From: Nitrososphaeria archaeon
GTDB taxonomy: Archaea > Thermoproteota > Nitrososphaeria > JACIWG01
Direction of reading: 5' to 3'
Length of the DNA stretch: 41,959 bases
Assembly: GCA_026413865.1 (NCBI GenBank)
Contig: JAOAKB010000013.1
Span: forward strand, 1-41,959
The first letter of the stretch is position 1, and the number at the start of each line of letters is the position of its first letter. The notes under the pieces are model-generated. The model worked only from the letters and a program-made list of their open reading frames with translations, did not search any database and had not been told where the DNA came from. This document shows, one piece after another, positions 8,757 to 17,438 of the stretch. The translations under genes were made by a program, and so were the position numbers.

Positions 8757-9430
8757 CATACACACATATCATGTTTGGATTAGAAAACACATTATATGAT
8801 GCCGATTTACAGCTTTCAATGGCAAGAATGAATGCAGTAAAGGCTATGATCGCTGAAGGTCTACCACTAAATCATGAATCAGTGTATATGATGCTAGAGC
8901 AGATTGTTAAAGAGTATGGTGTTCACTTTCCAAAACATTTTGATATTCTTGTTGAAAGGCTTGGTGTAAAATATTCTCCTAGAATAATTGCGGCAGGTGT
9001 GTTAGCGTATAGGGAAACAAGTAATGTTTACCTTAAACCTTACCCTGACGTGCAATCTACGCTTCTTGCATTAAGAGATAAGGGTGCAAGGCTTTATCTA
9101 ATAACCTCTGGGCCTCCAGTAAAGCAGTGGCAAAAGATTCTATCACTAAACCTAGGCCACCTCTTTCACGATGTTTTTATTGAAGAAAGGTCAGATATAA
9201 TGGGTGGGCCTTCAAAGGATTTTCTAAAAAATTTATTAGACCAACTTCCAGTTGATAGAAGCAGTATATTAGCTGTGTCTGGTCTAGAAAATGAAATAAA
9301 TGTTTTCAAGGAATTTGATATTTCATCTGCACTTGTAATAAGAGGTGTAAGCAAGTATAGTGCTGAAAAAGCGAAGCATTTGGCAACCTATGTTATTGAG
9401 TCTCTTGAAAAAATTCTAAAAATAGTGTAG
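8753..9430 (+). CDS. HAD-superfamily protein with degenerate active site (probable pseudoenzyme)
   Basis: A 225-residue protein with the overall sequence of the archaeal TIGR02253-like HAD hydrolases, including a helical cap (about 20-95) and the PVKQWQKIL stretch after motif II. The catalytic residues are gone. Motif I, normally DxDxT, reads GLENT at 9-13, so the nucleophile aspartate is glycine and the general acid is glutamate. Motif II keeps the threonine (ITSG, 117-120). The motif IV region (VSGLENEIN) lacks the usual GDxxxxD aspartates. It starts at a GTG that overlaps the previous stop, so it is translated together with the SIS enzyme. A non-catalytic regulatory or binding role in amino-sugar metabolism is an inference. 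Confidence 0.8.
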   Translation: MTYTHIMFGLENTLYDADLQLSMARMNAVKAMIAEGLPLNHESVYMMLEQIVKEYGVHFPKHFDILVERLGVKYSPRIIAAGVLAYRETSNVYLKPYPDVQSTLLALRDKGARLYLITSGPPVKQWQKILSLNLGHLFHDVFIEERSDIMGGPSKDFLKNLLDQLPVDRSSILAVSGLENEINVFKEFDISSALVIRGVSKYSAEKAKHLATYVIESLEKILKIV

Positions 9431-9461
9431 GGGTATATGGAATATAGACTTTAGGTTATGG

Positions 9462-10613
9462 GTGTGTAAAAAAATAATGTTTGCTTTAGAAGCCAGTACA
9501 ATATTTACGCCAACAAAAATTTTGAAAGACACTTACATAATAGTTAGTGATGGAAAGGTCGTTAAGTTAACTAAAACTTTACCAACGAATGTTGATAAAA
9601 TTGACTCTTATGAAAGTTGTATAGTTGCTCCTGGTTTTGTCGATATACATACACATGGTGGTTTTGGTGTTGACATCATGTATTCTTGTACAAATGATAT
9701 TAAGAAGTTTATTGAAAAACTTCCTAATACGGGTGTAACTTCCTTTGTCCCGTCTACTGTTACAGACAGTTTTGAAAGTCTGAAAAGGTTTTCAGAAAAG
9801 TTTTCTAGTATAAAGTATGTGAAAGGTTCTGAAGTTATTGGAATACATTTTGAAGGTCCATACATTAATATTGAAATGGCTGGAGCGCAATCTAAGGATC
9901 ATATTAGATGTCCATCGGTTGAAGAAGTTAAAGTATTAAGTGGCTTCTTTAATCATATAAAGAAAAGGGTGACATTGGCTCCTGAATTGGAGGGTGGCAT
10001 AGACTTTATCAAAGCATTAAAAGGTTTGAACATTATTACATCAATAGGTCATACATGTGCATCTTATCAGCAGACGATCCAAGCTTTTTCCGCTGGAGCT
10101 AGGCTTGTGACACATATTTTTAATGGAATGAAGCCTTTCCATCATAGGGAACCGGGTGTTGTCGGTGCAGCACTAAATTGTCCAAATGTTTATGCTGAAA
10201 CAATTTTAGACCTGATACACCTGCATCCTGCTACAGTAGAATTAGTCTATAGATGTAAGGGTTCAAAAAGGATGGTGCTTGTAACTGATGCGATTGCGGG
10301 TGCTGGTTTAGATGATGGTACGTTTAAGCTGGGGCCGATGGGAATTATTGTTAAGGATGGCATTTCTAGGCTTTCTGATGGTACACTTGCAGGTAGTACT
10401 TTGACAATGGATAAGGCTGTTAAGAATGCTGTAAAAATTGGTATTCCACTTATAAAGGTTTTGGAAATGGCTACTTTGACTCCATGTAAAGCTATGATGG
10501 TAGAAGGAAAGGGGTATATAAGGGAAGGAAATGATGCTGACCTTATAGTTTTGGACAAGAACTTAAATGTTATCTCAACATATATAAAGGGAGAAAAATT
10601 TTTCTCTAACTAA
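9462..10613 (+). CDS. nagA: N-acetylglucosamine-6-phosphate deacetylase
   Basis: Removes the acetyl group from GlcNAc-6-P, giving GlcN-6-P and acetate. The 383 residues show the amidohydrolase pattern of NagA: DIHTHGG at 61-67, metal-binding E131 in HFEGPYI, H197 in SIGHT, H218 in VTHIFNGM and catalytic D276 in VTDAIAG. GTG at 9462 is chosen because AGGT lies about 5 bases before it. ATG 9477 is possible. Thirty-one bases separate it from the HAD gene, so it is probably the last gene of the operon. The product is the substrate of the SIS isomerase/deaminase two genes upstream. Confidence 0.93.
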   Translation: MCKKIMFALEASTIFTPTKILKDTYIIVSDGKVVKLTKTLPTNVDKIDSYESCIVAPGFVDIHTHGGFGVDIMYSCTNDIKKFIEKLPNTGVTSFVPSTVTDSFESLKRFSEKFSSIKYVKGSEVIGIHFEGPYINIEMAGAQSKDHIRCPSVEEVKVLSGFFNHIKKRVTLAPELEGGIDFIKALKGLNIITSIGHTCASYQQTIQAFSAGARLVTHIFNGMKPFHHREPGVVGAALNCPNVYAETILDLIHLHPATVELVYRCKGSKRMVLVTDAIAGAGLDDGTFKLGPMGIIVKDGISRLSDGTLAGSTLTMDKAVKNAVKIGIPLIKVLEMATLTPCKAMMVEGKGYIREGNDADLIVLDKNLNVISTYIKGEKFFSN

Positions 10614-10754
10614 ATTATATTTATGCCTCATAAATTTATCTATTAAAGATTTGGGGGAATTTTTGTTAGCACAATTATTATCAAATTACCTTATTAGTCT
10701 AACCTATGCTATTTTCATTCATAATAAAGAATGCACAGAAACTTTGAAGATAGC

Positions 10755-12632
10755 CTACTCGAACCAGTGGCTAAGCATTATATGCTTGTTCCTGTCGCCT
10801 GTCTTATTCAGTCCTAAAGGTTCAAGGATCTGTGCCATCATAGTGTACATGTTAGAAATATAATCTTGTACATTTATTTCATCTTTTTTTGCAATATTAA
10901 TTGGTTTTACTGTAAACTTGTTTCCCTTGTAATAGAATGGTTTAACCTTTACAAATGTTATAATTTGCCCTTTTTTTAGCCTATTTCCAGCATCAATAAG
11001 TTGGATTGCACACTGGTATGATTGTGCATTAATATTTGAACTTAATACTTCATTGGGCTTTTTATGTAATATTACAGAAAATCCCATTTCCTCTATCTTG
11101 AACCTTTTTTGCAAAATATCCTTCTTCTTTTCTTCTAAAATTCTATTAATTCTTTCCCTTACTCTAGGTATATCTTCTAGAGTATCTATTTTTGCCAACT
11201 CTATTGCAGCCTCCTTCAAAACCTTTTTGACAAAAGCTGGTGTACTAGACTTGTATGCTGCTAATCCCTTAGGATCTATTTTACCATCATCAAATATTCC
11301 AAGGTAGGCCTTTTTTGCGGTAGAAAATATGCAAACCTTATATTTTTTATCAACAGCTAAATCTAGGCCAAGCTCATTTTTAACTCTGTTAACCAAAGTT
11401 TGCACCTGTTTACTTTCAGGGTTTACTATGAAAAGGGAGTCTGTGTCTCCATAAACTGGCTTTAAACCACTATCTAAAGCAATTTTCCAAGCCATCTTTA
11501 GAGCGTTTCTAGCGTATGCTGTTATTGATTCGGCAAGGGACGGATTTGCTAGTCCCCTAATCCTTATTGTAACACCATAACATATGACGAGTATAGTTTT
11601 TAGGATATCGGAAACAATTTTTGCCCTATAATCGTCCTCCTTTGCCTTCTTTTTATAATATTTAATACGCAGGTCCTTTAGCGCACCTATTAAAACAGAA
11701 TACTTTCCTCTCCTTAAGGTGCAAACATGATGTTTTTCTTCAGGCACCCTGTTTTTTGTACACTCACTATGTCCACAGTTTACAGTTTCATGAGAAAGGT
11801 TGTAAATGTCGATGCAGCTTGGATAAAGTGATTCATAATCTAATACATATGTGTTCAAAAACACTCCCTTTTCAGGAGTTATAACCAATGCTGCCTTTCC
11901 ATATACTCCTCTTGAAACTTCTCCTCTTGAAAATTCTTCTGCTGTAGGTATAATATAGCCTTCGCTCTTTAAACATAGGTAGTATAGTGCTTTAATAAAA
12001 TAGCTTGGAGGCATTCTCTTAAATGCTAAAGGTGTATTCGTTATCCTTGAAAGATATATTGCCTGCAGCATTTTACCTTTATCGTAGCCAAATTTTCTTG
12101 CAACATCTTCTCTTATTTCTGGTAAAGGCTGTTCTATAACCTCAAAAAATTTTTTTGTATAATAATATTTTATGGGATCATTATCTAATAGGCTGCTAAA
12201 AATCTCATTAAAATAGCTGTCTTTAACATCTGATGGTGTATATTCTTTTCCAAGAACATCATACTGTATTCCAAAGCGAATATTTTTTTCAAAAACGTAT
12301 TTCTCTATAGCTGAAAGCTCATCCTCCCAAACTCTTTTAACCCTATACTTTATGCTTTCAAGAGCCTTTTCGCTTCCAAAAACTTTATAATATACTTCTT
12401 CTTTATCGGAAAAAAGATTCCTTCTTTTTTCAGGAGATAAATTACAGCTCAAGCTTGTTACGTAATCAAAAATCTCTTTTCCCTCTTCACTAGAAACATA
12501 AATATAGGGATAAAATTTTTTATCGTCAACCCACTCAATTAACTTGCCATTTTCCTGAAGGTAATATAACTTGGCCTCATTTTTTTCTAGTTTACAGTCA
12601 ATTAGAAGTCCTTCTGAATCCAAAATTATCAC
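10755..12632 (-). CDS. Family B DNA polymerase lacking the exonuclease domain (PolB2/Dpo2-like)
   Basis: At 625 residues it is far shorter than replicative PolB enzymes (750-900). An N-terminal domain (about 1-135) runs to the point where the 3'-5' exonuclease should begin, but no Exo I (DIE), Exo II or Exo III motif follows; the text passes almost directly to the palm. The polymerase residues are intact: motif A DYESLYPS at 265-272, motif B KTILVICYG at 345-353, motif C YGDTDS at 394-399. A cysteine/histidine cluster (C286, H288, C291, H301/302, C304) could bind zinc. The start is GTG. Such proteins in Thermoproteota are usually called PolB2; one has been linked to translesion synthesis. Many relatives have altered catalytic motifs, but this one does not. 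Confidence 0.87.
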   Translation of the reverse strand: MIILDSEGLLIDCKLEKNEAKLYYLQENGKLIEWVDDKKFYPYIYVSSEEGKEIFDYVTSLSCNLSPEKRRNLFSDKEEVYYKVFGSEKALESIKYRVKRVWEDELSAIEKYVFEKNIRFGIQYDVLGKEYTPSDVKDSYFNEIFSSLLDNDPIKYYYTKKFFEVIEQPLPEIREDVARKFGYDKGKMLQAIYLSRITNTPLAFKRMPPSYFIKALYYLCLKSEGYIIPTAEEFSRGEVSRGVYGKAALVITPEKGVFLNTYVLDYESLYPSCIDIYNLSHETVNCGHSECTKNRVPEEKHHVCTLRRGKYSVLIGALKDLRIKYYKKKAKEDDYRAKIVSDILKTILVICYGVTIRIRGLANPSLAESITAYARNALKMAWKIALDSGLKPVYGDTDSLFIVNPESKQVQTLVNRVKNELGLDLAVDKKYKVCIFSTAKKAYLGIFDDGKIDPKGLAAYKSSTPAFVKKVLKEAAIELAKIDTLEDIPRVRERINRILEEKKKDILQKRFKIEEMGFSVILHKKPNEVLSSNINAQSYQCAIQLIDAGNRLKKGQIITFVKVKPFYYKGNKFTVKPINIAKKDEINVQDYISNMYTMMAQILEPLGLNKTGDRNKHIMLSHWFE

Positions 12633-12705
12633 TAAATCTGATATTTAATTAATTATTTCTAATTATAAATTTTATGTCCTACAAGAATTGCATTTTGCGA
12701 GATAC

Positions 12706-13125
12706 TTATTCTCCTATAATTTGTAAAACTATTCTTCTATGCCTTGGTCTAACATCAAGTTCTAGAAAAATTACCTGCTGCCAAGTTCCAAGTAAAGGTC
12801 TTCTGTCAACAAATGGTATAGTCAAGCTTGGTCCAATCAAAGAAGCTCTTACATGAGAATGTCCGTTTCCATCATGCCAAGTTTCCTCATGTGCATAATA
12901 AATATTCTTTGGAACAATTCTTTCAAGAATATTAGGTAAATCTTTGATTAATCCAGGTTCATATTCAATTGTTGTAATAGCTCCAGTAGAGCCTGGAACA
13001 AAAACTGTTATAATACCATTGGAAACTTTGCTCTTCCCAAGCTCCCTTACAATATGTGGTGTAAGGTCTATAATGTGGTTTTCTCCTCTTGAATCTATTT
13101 CTAAATATTTTGTTTCTACAACCAT
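12706..13125 (-). CDS. YjbQ/UPF0047 family protein
   Basis: A complete 139-residue member of the conserved single-domain YjbQ family, whose bacterial members have been linked to thiamine phosphate synthesis as a side activity; the true role is unclear. Family hallmarks are FVPGSTGAITTIEYEPGL, the histidine-rich HDGNGHSHVRASLIGPS, and the C-terminal RPRHRRIVLQIIGE. The start is ATG at 13125. It lies 73 bases upstream of the DNA polymerase gene on the same strand. An A/T-rich TATA-like stretch near 13150 would suit its own promoter. Confidence 0.92.
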   Translation of the reverse strand: MVVETKYLEIDSRGENHIIDLTPHIVRELGKSKVSNGIITVFVPGSTGAITTIEYEPGLIKDLPNILERIVPKNIYYAHEETWHDGNGHSHVRASLIGPSLTIPFVDRRPLLGTWQQVIFLELDVRPRHRRIVLQIIGE

Positions 13126-13251
13126 AACCTAAATGGAATACAGTTGCTTTAAAAAATTTTAGTTTATAGTTATATGAATAATCTATTATACTTAGCTATT
13201 GAAGTAACATGGTAGACAAGATTAAATAATTGCTTAACTAATCTTAATTCG

Positions 13252-13848
13252 ATGATAGGTGATACTATCGAAGTTCTGAAGACACTTTCTGTCTTTATAG
13301 TAGATACTAGAAAGTGTATGTTAGAGAAACGTTTTCCTGAAAAGTTTTCACCATTGCTTGAGGACCTTAATTTGAAACTTCAGGGTGCAGCAAAGTCTGT
13401 TGAAAAAATTTTTGATGCAATAAACAAATTCTATAACATAAACTCCTTAGATTCTCTTCAAAAGGCTTCATCAGCTTTTGAAATACTAAAATTTGAAGAT
13501 GAAATTATTTCTATGCTAAATTTTCTTTCTTCAGCAAAAATAAGGTTGCAAATTATCTTAAACGAAGTAGTAAAGGAGCCTCTTGAAAAGGTTGACATAT
13601 TAGAAAGAATTACGGTAATAGACGATGTTCTAAAATACTTTTCCAAAGAAAAGTTAAGTGAACAGATATCATTGCAGGTAAAAGCTGCTCTAGAAAATAT
13701 TCTTTCAGACACTTCATTAGAAGATATTGATGTTCAAAAAATAATAGAGCAGTCTACAAAAATAAAACCAGACTTCTCTTACAGGATAAGGTTTGTTTCA
13801 GAGTATCCGCATTTATCCTCTTTGATTTTAAAAGTTTCTAAAAATTAA
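13252..13848 (+). CDS. Hypothetical helical protein
   Basis: A 198-residue protein I do not recognise. It has no signal peptide, transmembrane segment or cysteine cluster. The sequence is rich in L, K, E and I with heptad-like spacing (for example about 22-90 and 95-150), suggesting an all-alpha fold, possibly a helical bundle or coiled coil. TTAAATAAT is centred about 27 bases before the ATG, fitting a leaderless transcript. Its stop lies 2 bases from the stop of the convergent MFS gene. Codon use looks like its neighbours. It could be a lineage-specific structural or adaptor protein. Confidence 0.7.
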   Translation: MIGDTIEVLKTLSVFIVDTRKCMLEKRFPEKFSPLLEDLNLKLQGAAKSVEKIFDAINKFYNINSLDSLQKASSAFEILKFEDEIISMLNFLSSAKIRLQIILNEVVKEPLEKVDILERITVIDDVLKYFSKEKLSEQISLQVKAALENILSDTSLEDIDVQKIIEQSTKIKPDFSYRIRFVSEYPHLSSLILKVSKN

Positions 13849-13850
13849 TC

Positions 13851-15098
13851 TTACTTTATGTGTAGCTCCTTTAGTAATGCTTTTGTGATTGTCATTTGAG
13901 TCTTCCTTGTTTCAACAAGTTTTTGATGCATAAAAGCGAATGCCCCTCTTCCAAACATTGATATAACATAAATATACTGTAATGATATAAAGGTACCAAA
14001 TATGGGTTCAGCAAGTGAAAATAGCAGTCCTCCAACAATAGAGCCTGCAAAATAAGATATTCCTGCTGCCATATTGTATAATGCTGTATAAAATCCTCTT
14101 TGGCCACTAGGTGTTGTATCAAAAAGATATGCTAAGATAGAGGTGTCCGCTAATGCTGAAAACATACTTCCTATAAAACTGGCTACATAAATGTAAACTA
14201 TGTTTGGTGAAAAGGCGTAGGATAGGGGAAATACTATGAGCCCAAATCTTGATAGTACGAGCATTGGTACTCTTCCAACTTGGTCGAAAGTTCTCCGGAA
14301 TAGGTTCTGTGCAAATATATATCCTAGCATAGAAAAGAGTTGTGCAAGACCAAACTCAAGTACTCCTGCATTATGAACTTTGGCTAAAGTTAGTCCTGCA
14401 AGAGGCCACATTAGCGACATAAAAAATCCGTACAAAAATGTAAGTAGTACAAAGATTGAAAAAGCCCTATTCTCTTTAACAATTTTTGGTAAATCCTTTA
14501 TAGGATGTAATGTTTCTTTAACAATTTTAAGTTTTGGCTCCTGAATATAATGTATTGAAATCGTTGCAAGTGTTCCGAAAAAGAATGATGAAAGAAATAT
14601 GAACTGGTATCCAAATGTATTATTACCAAAATACGTGTAAACAAAAAATGAAGTGAATGCTGTTGCAATAAGGTTTCCTACACCGTTTAAGAGATTCAGT
14701 TTTGCCATTGTTGATGCACGATCTTCTATCGTTGTCATTTCCCCTATTAGGGAAAGGTAGGCTGGTGTTATCATAGCGTTTGCTGCATACTGTATTGAAA
14801 GTAGTAAAACATACTGCTTGGGTACTGTAACAAAAAGTATTGGAATAAAAATTACCGAATATATTATGCTACCAATGTAAAGAATCAACTTTCTTTTTCC
14901 AATTCTATCAATAAGTCTCCCAAAAGGCAGTTGGAAAATATTAGGTATTACGTTGATTGCTGCCTGCAAAAGTCCAAGGTCTATCGCGTCAGCACCCAAG
15001 TTTATTGCATATAAAGTGAGAAATGGGCCTGACATTCCAGCCGCTAGAGCAAAAAGTGTTGTTCTAGCATATATTGGACGATAGTATCTTGTGCTCAT
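13851..15098 (-). CDS. Major facilitator superfamily transporter
   Basis: A 415-residue membrane protein with about twelve hydrophobic segments in two halves. The MFS motif A between segments 2 and 3 reads GRLIDRIGKRK (about 59-69), and a related motif, RRTFDQVGRV, appears in the second half. Several segments carry glycine-rich packing faces. It belongs to the general MFS_1 group of drug, sugar or organic acid carriers, and nothing in the sequence fixes the substrate. It follows the thioesterase gene by 25 bases on the same strand, so the two may be co-transcribed. Confidence 0.9.
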   Translation of the reverse strand: MSTRYYRPIYARTTLFALAAGMSGPFLTLYAINLGADAIDLGLLQAAINVIPNIFQLPFGRLIDRIGKRKLILYIGSIIYSVIFIPILFVTVPKQYVLLLSIQYAANAMITPAYLSLIGEMTTIEDRASTMAKLNLLNGVGNLIATAFTSFFVYTYFGNNTFGYQFIFLSSFFFGTLATISIHYIQEPKLKIVKETLHPIKDLPKIVKENRAFSIFVLLTFLYGFFMSLMWPLAGLTLAKVHNAGVLEFGLAQLFSMLGYIFAQNLFRRTFDQVGRVPMLVLSRFGLIVFPLSYAFSPNIVYIYVASFIGSMFSALADTSILAYLFDTTPSGQRGFYTALYNMAAGISYFAGSIVGGLLFSLAEPIFGTFISLQYIYVISMFGRGAFAFMHQKLVETRKTQMTITKALLKELHIK

Positions 15099-15123
15099 TG
15101 AAAAATCATCTCAGATTACTGTC

Positions 15124-15516
15124 CTATTTTTTTAGATCTAAAACGTGGGACTCGAGTACAATACACAAAAACTTGCCAATAAAGGCAACCTTATCGTCTT
15201 TTAAAACTTGTACTTCAACAAAATATCTGTTCTTTATTCGCCTGTAAACTCTTGCTTTAGCGACTAGTGTGTCTCCAACTTTAACCGGTAACTTAAACTT
15301 TACTTCGGCCTTATATAGGACAACGTTTGGATGGTTAACGGCGACCATTGCAGCATAGTCTGCCAAGGAGAATGTGAATCCTCCATGTACAAGACCCTTA
15401 TCGTCAACTTTCATAAAATCTTGTGTTTTTAAAACTACAATGGACCTTTTTCCATGTATTAGGTCCACACATTTGCCAGAAATTGTTTCATCAATCTTTT
15501 GGTGTGTTAGTATCAT
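15124..15516 (-). CDS. Hotdog-fold acyl-CoA thioesterase (PaaI/4HBT family)
   Basis: A 130-residue single hotdog domain. The PaaI-like helix motif is visible as VHGGFTFSLADYAA (about 43-56), in which the HGG turn and the following acidic residue are the expected active-site elements. The second half has the alternating strands of the fold (KFKLPVKVGDTLVAKARV). It probably hydrolyses an aryl- or acyl-CoA. The ATG at 15516 is the only reasonable start. First gene of a probable pair with the MFS transporter and divergent from the protein phosphatase gene. Confidence 0.85.
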   Translation of the reverse strand: MILTHQKIDETISGKCVDLIHGKRSIVVLKTQDFMKVDDKGLVHGGFTFSLADYAAMVAVNHPNVVLYKAEVKFKLPVKVGDTLVAKARVYRRIKNRYFVEVQVLKDDKVAFIGKFLCIVLESHVLDLKK

Positions 15517-15593
15517 TTTGCATCTTCATTTGGAATAATATAAATGTTATAAAAAGATTTAATCGCAAAAGCATTAATAGTATATAGGATAGG

Positions 15594-16517
15594 ATGATTG
15601 AAACGCTCTTCAAAAAATCTTTTATATTGGATGAAGAAGTATTCTTAAGCTTACTGGAAAAAGACCTTTATTATGGTAGACTTTTTTCAATAGATGGTTG
15701 TCTTGTAAAAATCTTATCCAATGGAATAGCCTTAGTTATAGGTGATGTTCATGGTGATATAAAGTCATTGAAAACTATATTTGAAGATGTTAATGTTGAA
15801 AAATTTTTGTCAAATGATGAGAATATACTAATATTTTTGGGCGATTATGTTGACAGGGGTCTGTATCAATATGAGACTCTTGCCTTTATATTACTTTTAA
15901 AGCAAGAATTTAGAGGCCAAATTTTACTTTTAAGGGGAAATCATGAGCCACTTATACAGTTAATTCCATACCCACACGATTTTCCATATGTTTTGAGAAA
16001 ACGTTTTCCACAAAAGTGGGATTATCTCTATAAGGCTTCGTTTAACTTTTTTCAAAGGCTCCCTCTTGCATCATTTAGTAATAATGGCATATTTTTTGTT
16101 CATGGTGGTCCACCAATATCTGACCTTAAATTATCTTCATTAAAGGATCCATCATTAAAGTTGATGGAAGAGGTTTTATGGAGTGATCCAAGAGAAGATA
16201 TACTTGAAACCACCCCATCATTTAGGGGTGCTGGACTATATTTTGGAAAGAATGTTACTGATAGGTTTCTTAGAATTAATGGTCTAACTGCCATAGTTAG
16301 AGGTCATGAACCTTGTGAAGGGTTTAAATTAAATCATGATGGAAAAGTTGTAACCCTCTTTTCTAGGGCTGGACCACCTTATTGGAACAAAAGTATAGGA
16401 TATATGCTTGTACCACTTTCATCTAATCTTACTCTAAAGGCTTTAAAAGATTGTTTAAAAAATATTGAGGCACCAACTGACTTTAACAATTCTATATCAT
16501 ATGAATCATATTTCTAA
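15594..16517 (+). CDS. PPP-family serine/threonine protein phosphatase (PP1-arch type)
   Basis: A 307-residue metallophosphatase of the eukaryote-like PPP family, predicted to remove phosphate from serine/threonine residues of cytoplasmic proteins. All core motifs are present: GDVHGD at 50-55, GDYVDRG at 83-89, RGNHE at 114-118, VHGG at 169-172, WSDPR at 196-200 and RGHEP at 236-240. These supply the ligands of the two-metal site and the catalytic histidine. A TATA-like TTATAAAAAG lies about 42 bases before the ATG. The last 12 bases overlap the 3' end of the opposite-strand gene. No kinase gene is nearby, so its targets are unknown. Confidence 0.93.
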   Translation: MIETLFKKSFILDEEVFLSLLEKDLYYGRLFSIDGCLVKILSNGIALVIGDVHGDIKSLKTIFEDVNVEKFLSNDENILIFLGDYVDRGLYQYETLAFILLLKQEFRGQILLLRGNHEPLIQLIPYPHDFPYVLRKRFPQKWDYLYKASFNFFQRLPLASFSNNGIFFVHGGPPISDLKLSSLKDPSLKLMEEVLWSDPREDILETTPSFRGAGLYFGKNVTDRFLRINGLTAIVRGHEPCEGFKLNHDGKVVTLFSRAGPPYWNKSIGYMLVPLSSNLTLKALKDCLKNIEAPTDFNNSISYESYF

Positions 16518-17399
16518 AAGTTTTGACGGGTTATCCTTTAACATCTTTTCAATCATACTATCTTCTATTCCAGCATTCTTTAGCATCCTAATATATTCTA
16601 TTAAACCTGTAATTGGGTCAGGATTATTTATTTGTCCCAAGTCGCTTGTTATAATACACTTGTCTGCACCAACTTTCTTTATTGAATCAGCTACAAGTTT
16701 TGGGTTAAGCCTTTCAGAGCTGTCTATGCACGAGAACGCACTGTGTTCTAGGTATGCTCCCATTTCAGCCAGCTTTAATTGTTCTTCTTGGCTGAATCTG
16801 GTTACAGAATAGTCTACATGTGTTACTATAATCTTTTTTATTCCTCTCCCTCTTGCCTCTTTAACAAGTTTAAAAATCTCTTCTTTGGTAAGATGTCCTG
16901 TTCCCAATATCATGTTGTTTTCTGAAACTAAATCCAATATCTCGTAAACTTCATTTTTCAATTTTCCTTCATCATCAACAATTTTTAATCCTTCTTTTAT
17001 GGTAAAGTCTATTGGCTTCAGAAATATCTTCGGATCATACTTGATTTGTCCAGCTTTCTTCAAATGGTTTTCTGAATGAAAAGTTGGCATCCAAACCTGT
17101 TTTGCATCAAATCCTATCGCAACTTTTACGGCGTAAGGGTTTAGTCCGCCTACGAAATAGTTTAATGCAACCCCTCCAAAAAAATTTATTTCAGGCACAA
17201 TACTTTTTACATGATAAACTCTATTATATGTTGGAGTATAGTTGCTTTTTGAAATTATTGCTTTATAGCCTACTGCTTTACCCATTTTTGCAAGCTCTAT
17301 CTCTGTAACAGACCTTCTTGTTACATCAGGTGCACAATGTACATGGAGGTCACATGCTCCATCTAGGAGCCTTCTATACTCGTTACTAACTTCTATCAT
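16506..17399 (-). CDS. DUF6282 family amidohydrolase-like (PHP-like) protein
   Basis: A 297-residue metal-dependent-hydrolase-like protein. DLHVHCAPDV at about 17-26 is a classic metal-binding HxH at the first strand of a TIM barrel, and further candidate ligands appear as TFHSENH, GTGHLTKEE and VTHVDYS at later strands, ending with ITSDLGQ. The family is widespread but its substrate is not known to me. The gene begins 39 bases after the aspartate kinase stop on the same strand, so it may be read through from the asd-lysC operon. The 3' end overlaps the phosphatase gene by 12 bases in antisense. Confidence 0.8.
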   Translation of the reverse strand: MIEVSNEYRRLLDGACDLHVHCAPDVTRRSVTEIELAKMGKAVGYKAIISKSNYTPTYNRVYHVKSIVPEINFFGGVALNYFVGGLNPYAVKVAIGFDAKQVWMPTFHSENHLKKAGQIKYDPKIFLKPIDFTIKEGLKIVDDEGKLKNEVYEILDLVSENNMILGTGHLTKEEIFKLVKEARGRGIKKIIVTHVDYSVTRFSQEEQLKLAEMGAYLEHSAFSCIDSSERLNPKLVADSIKKVGADKCIITSDLGQINNPDPITGLIEYIRMLKNAGIEDSMIEKMLKDNPSKLLEI

Positions 17400-17438
17400 A
17401 CTATAGATAAAATATACTTTTTATTTAAAATTTTGTAT

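Noticed and set aside
10651-10863. Small plus-strand frame of 70 codons
   Set aside because: It runs into the 3' end of the polymerase gene on the other strand, has no ribosome site and resembles no protein.
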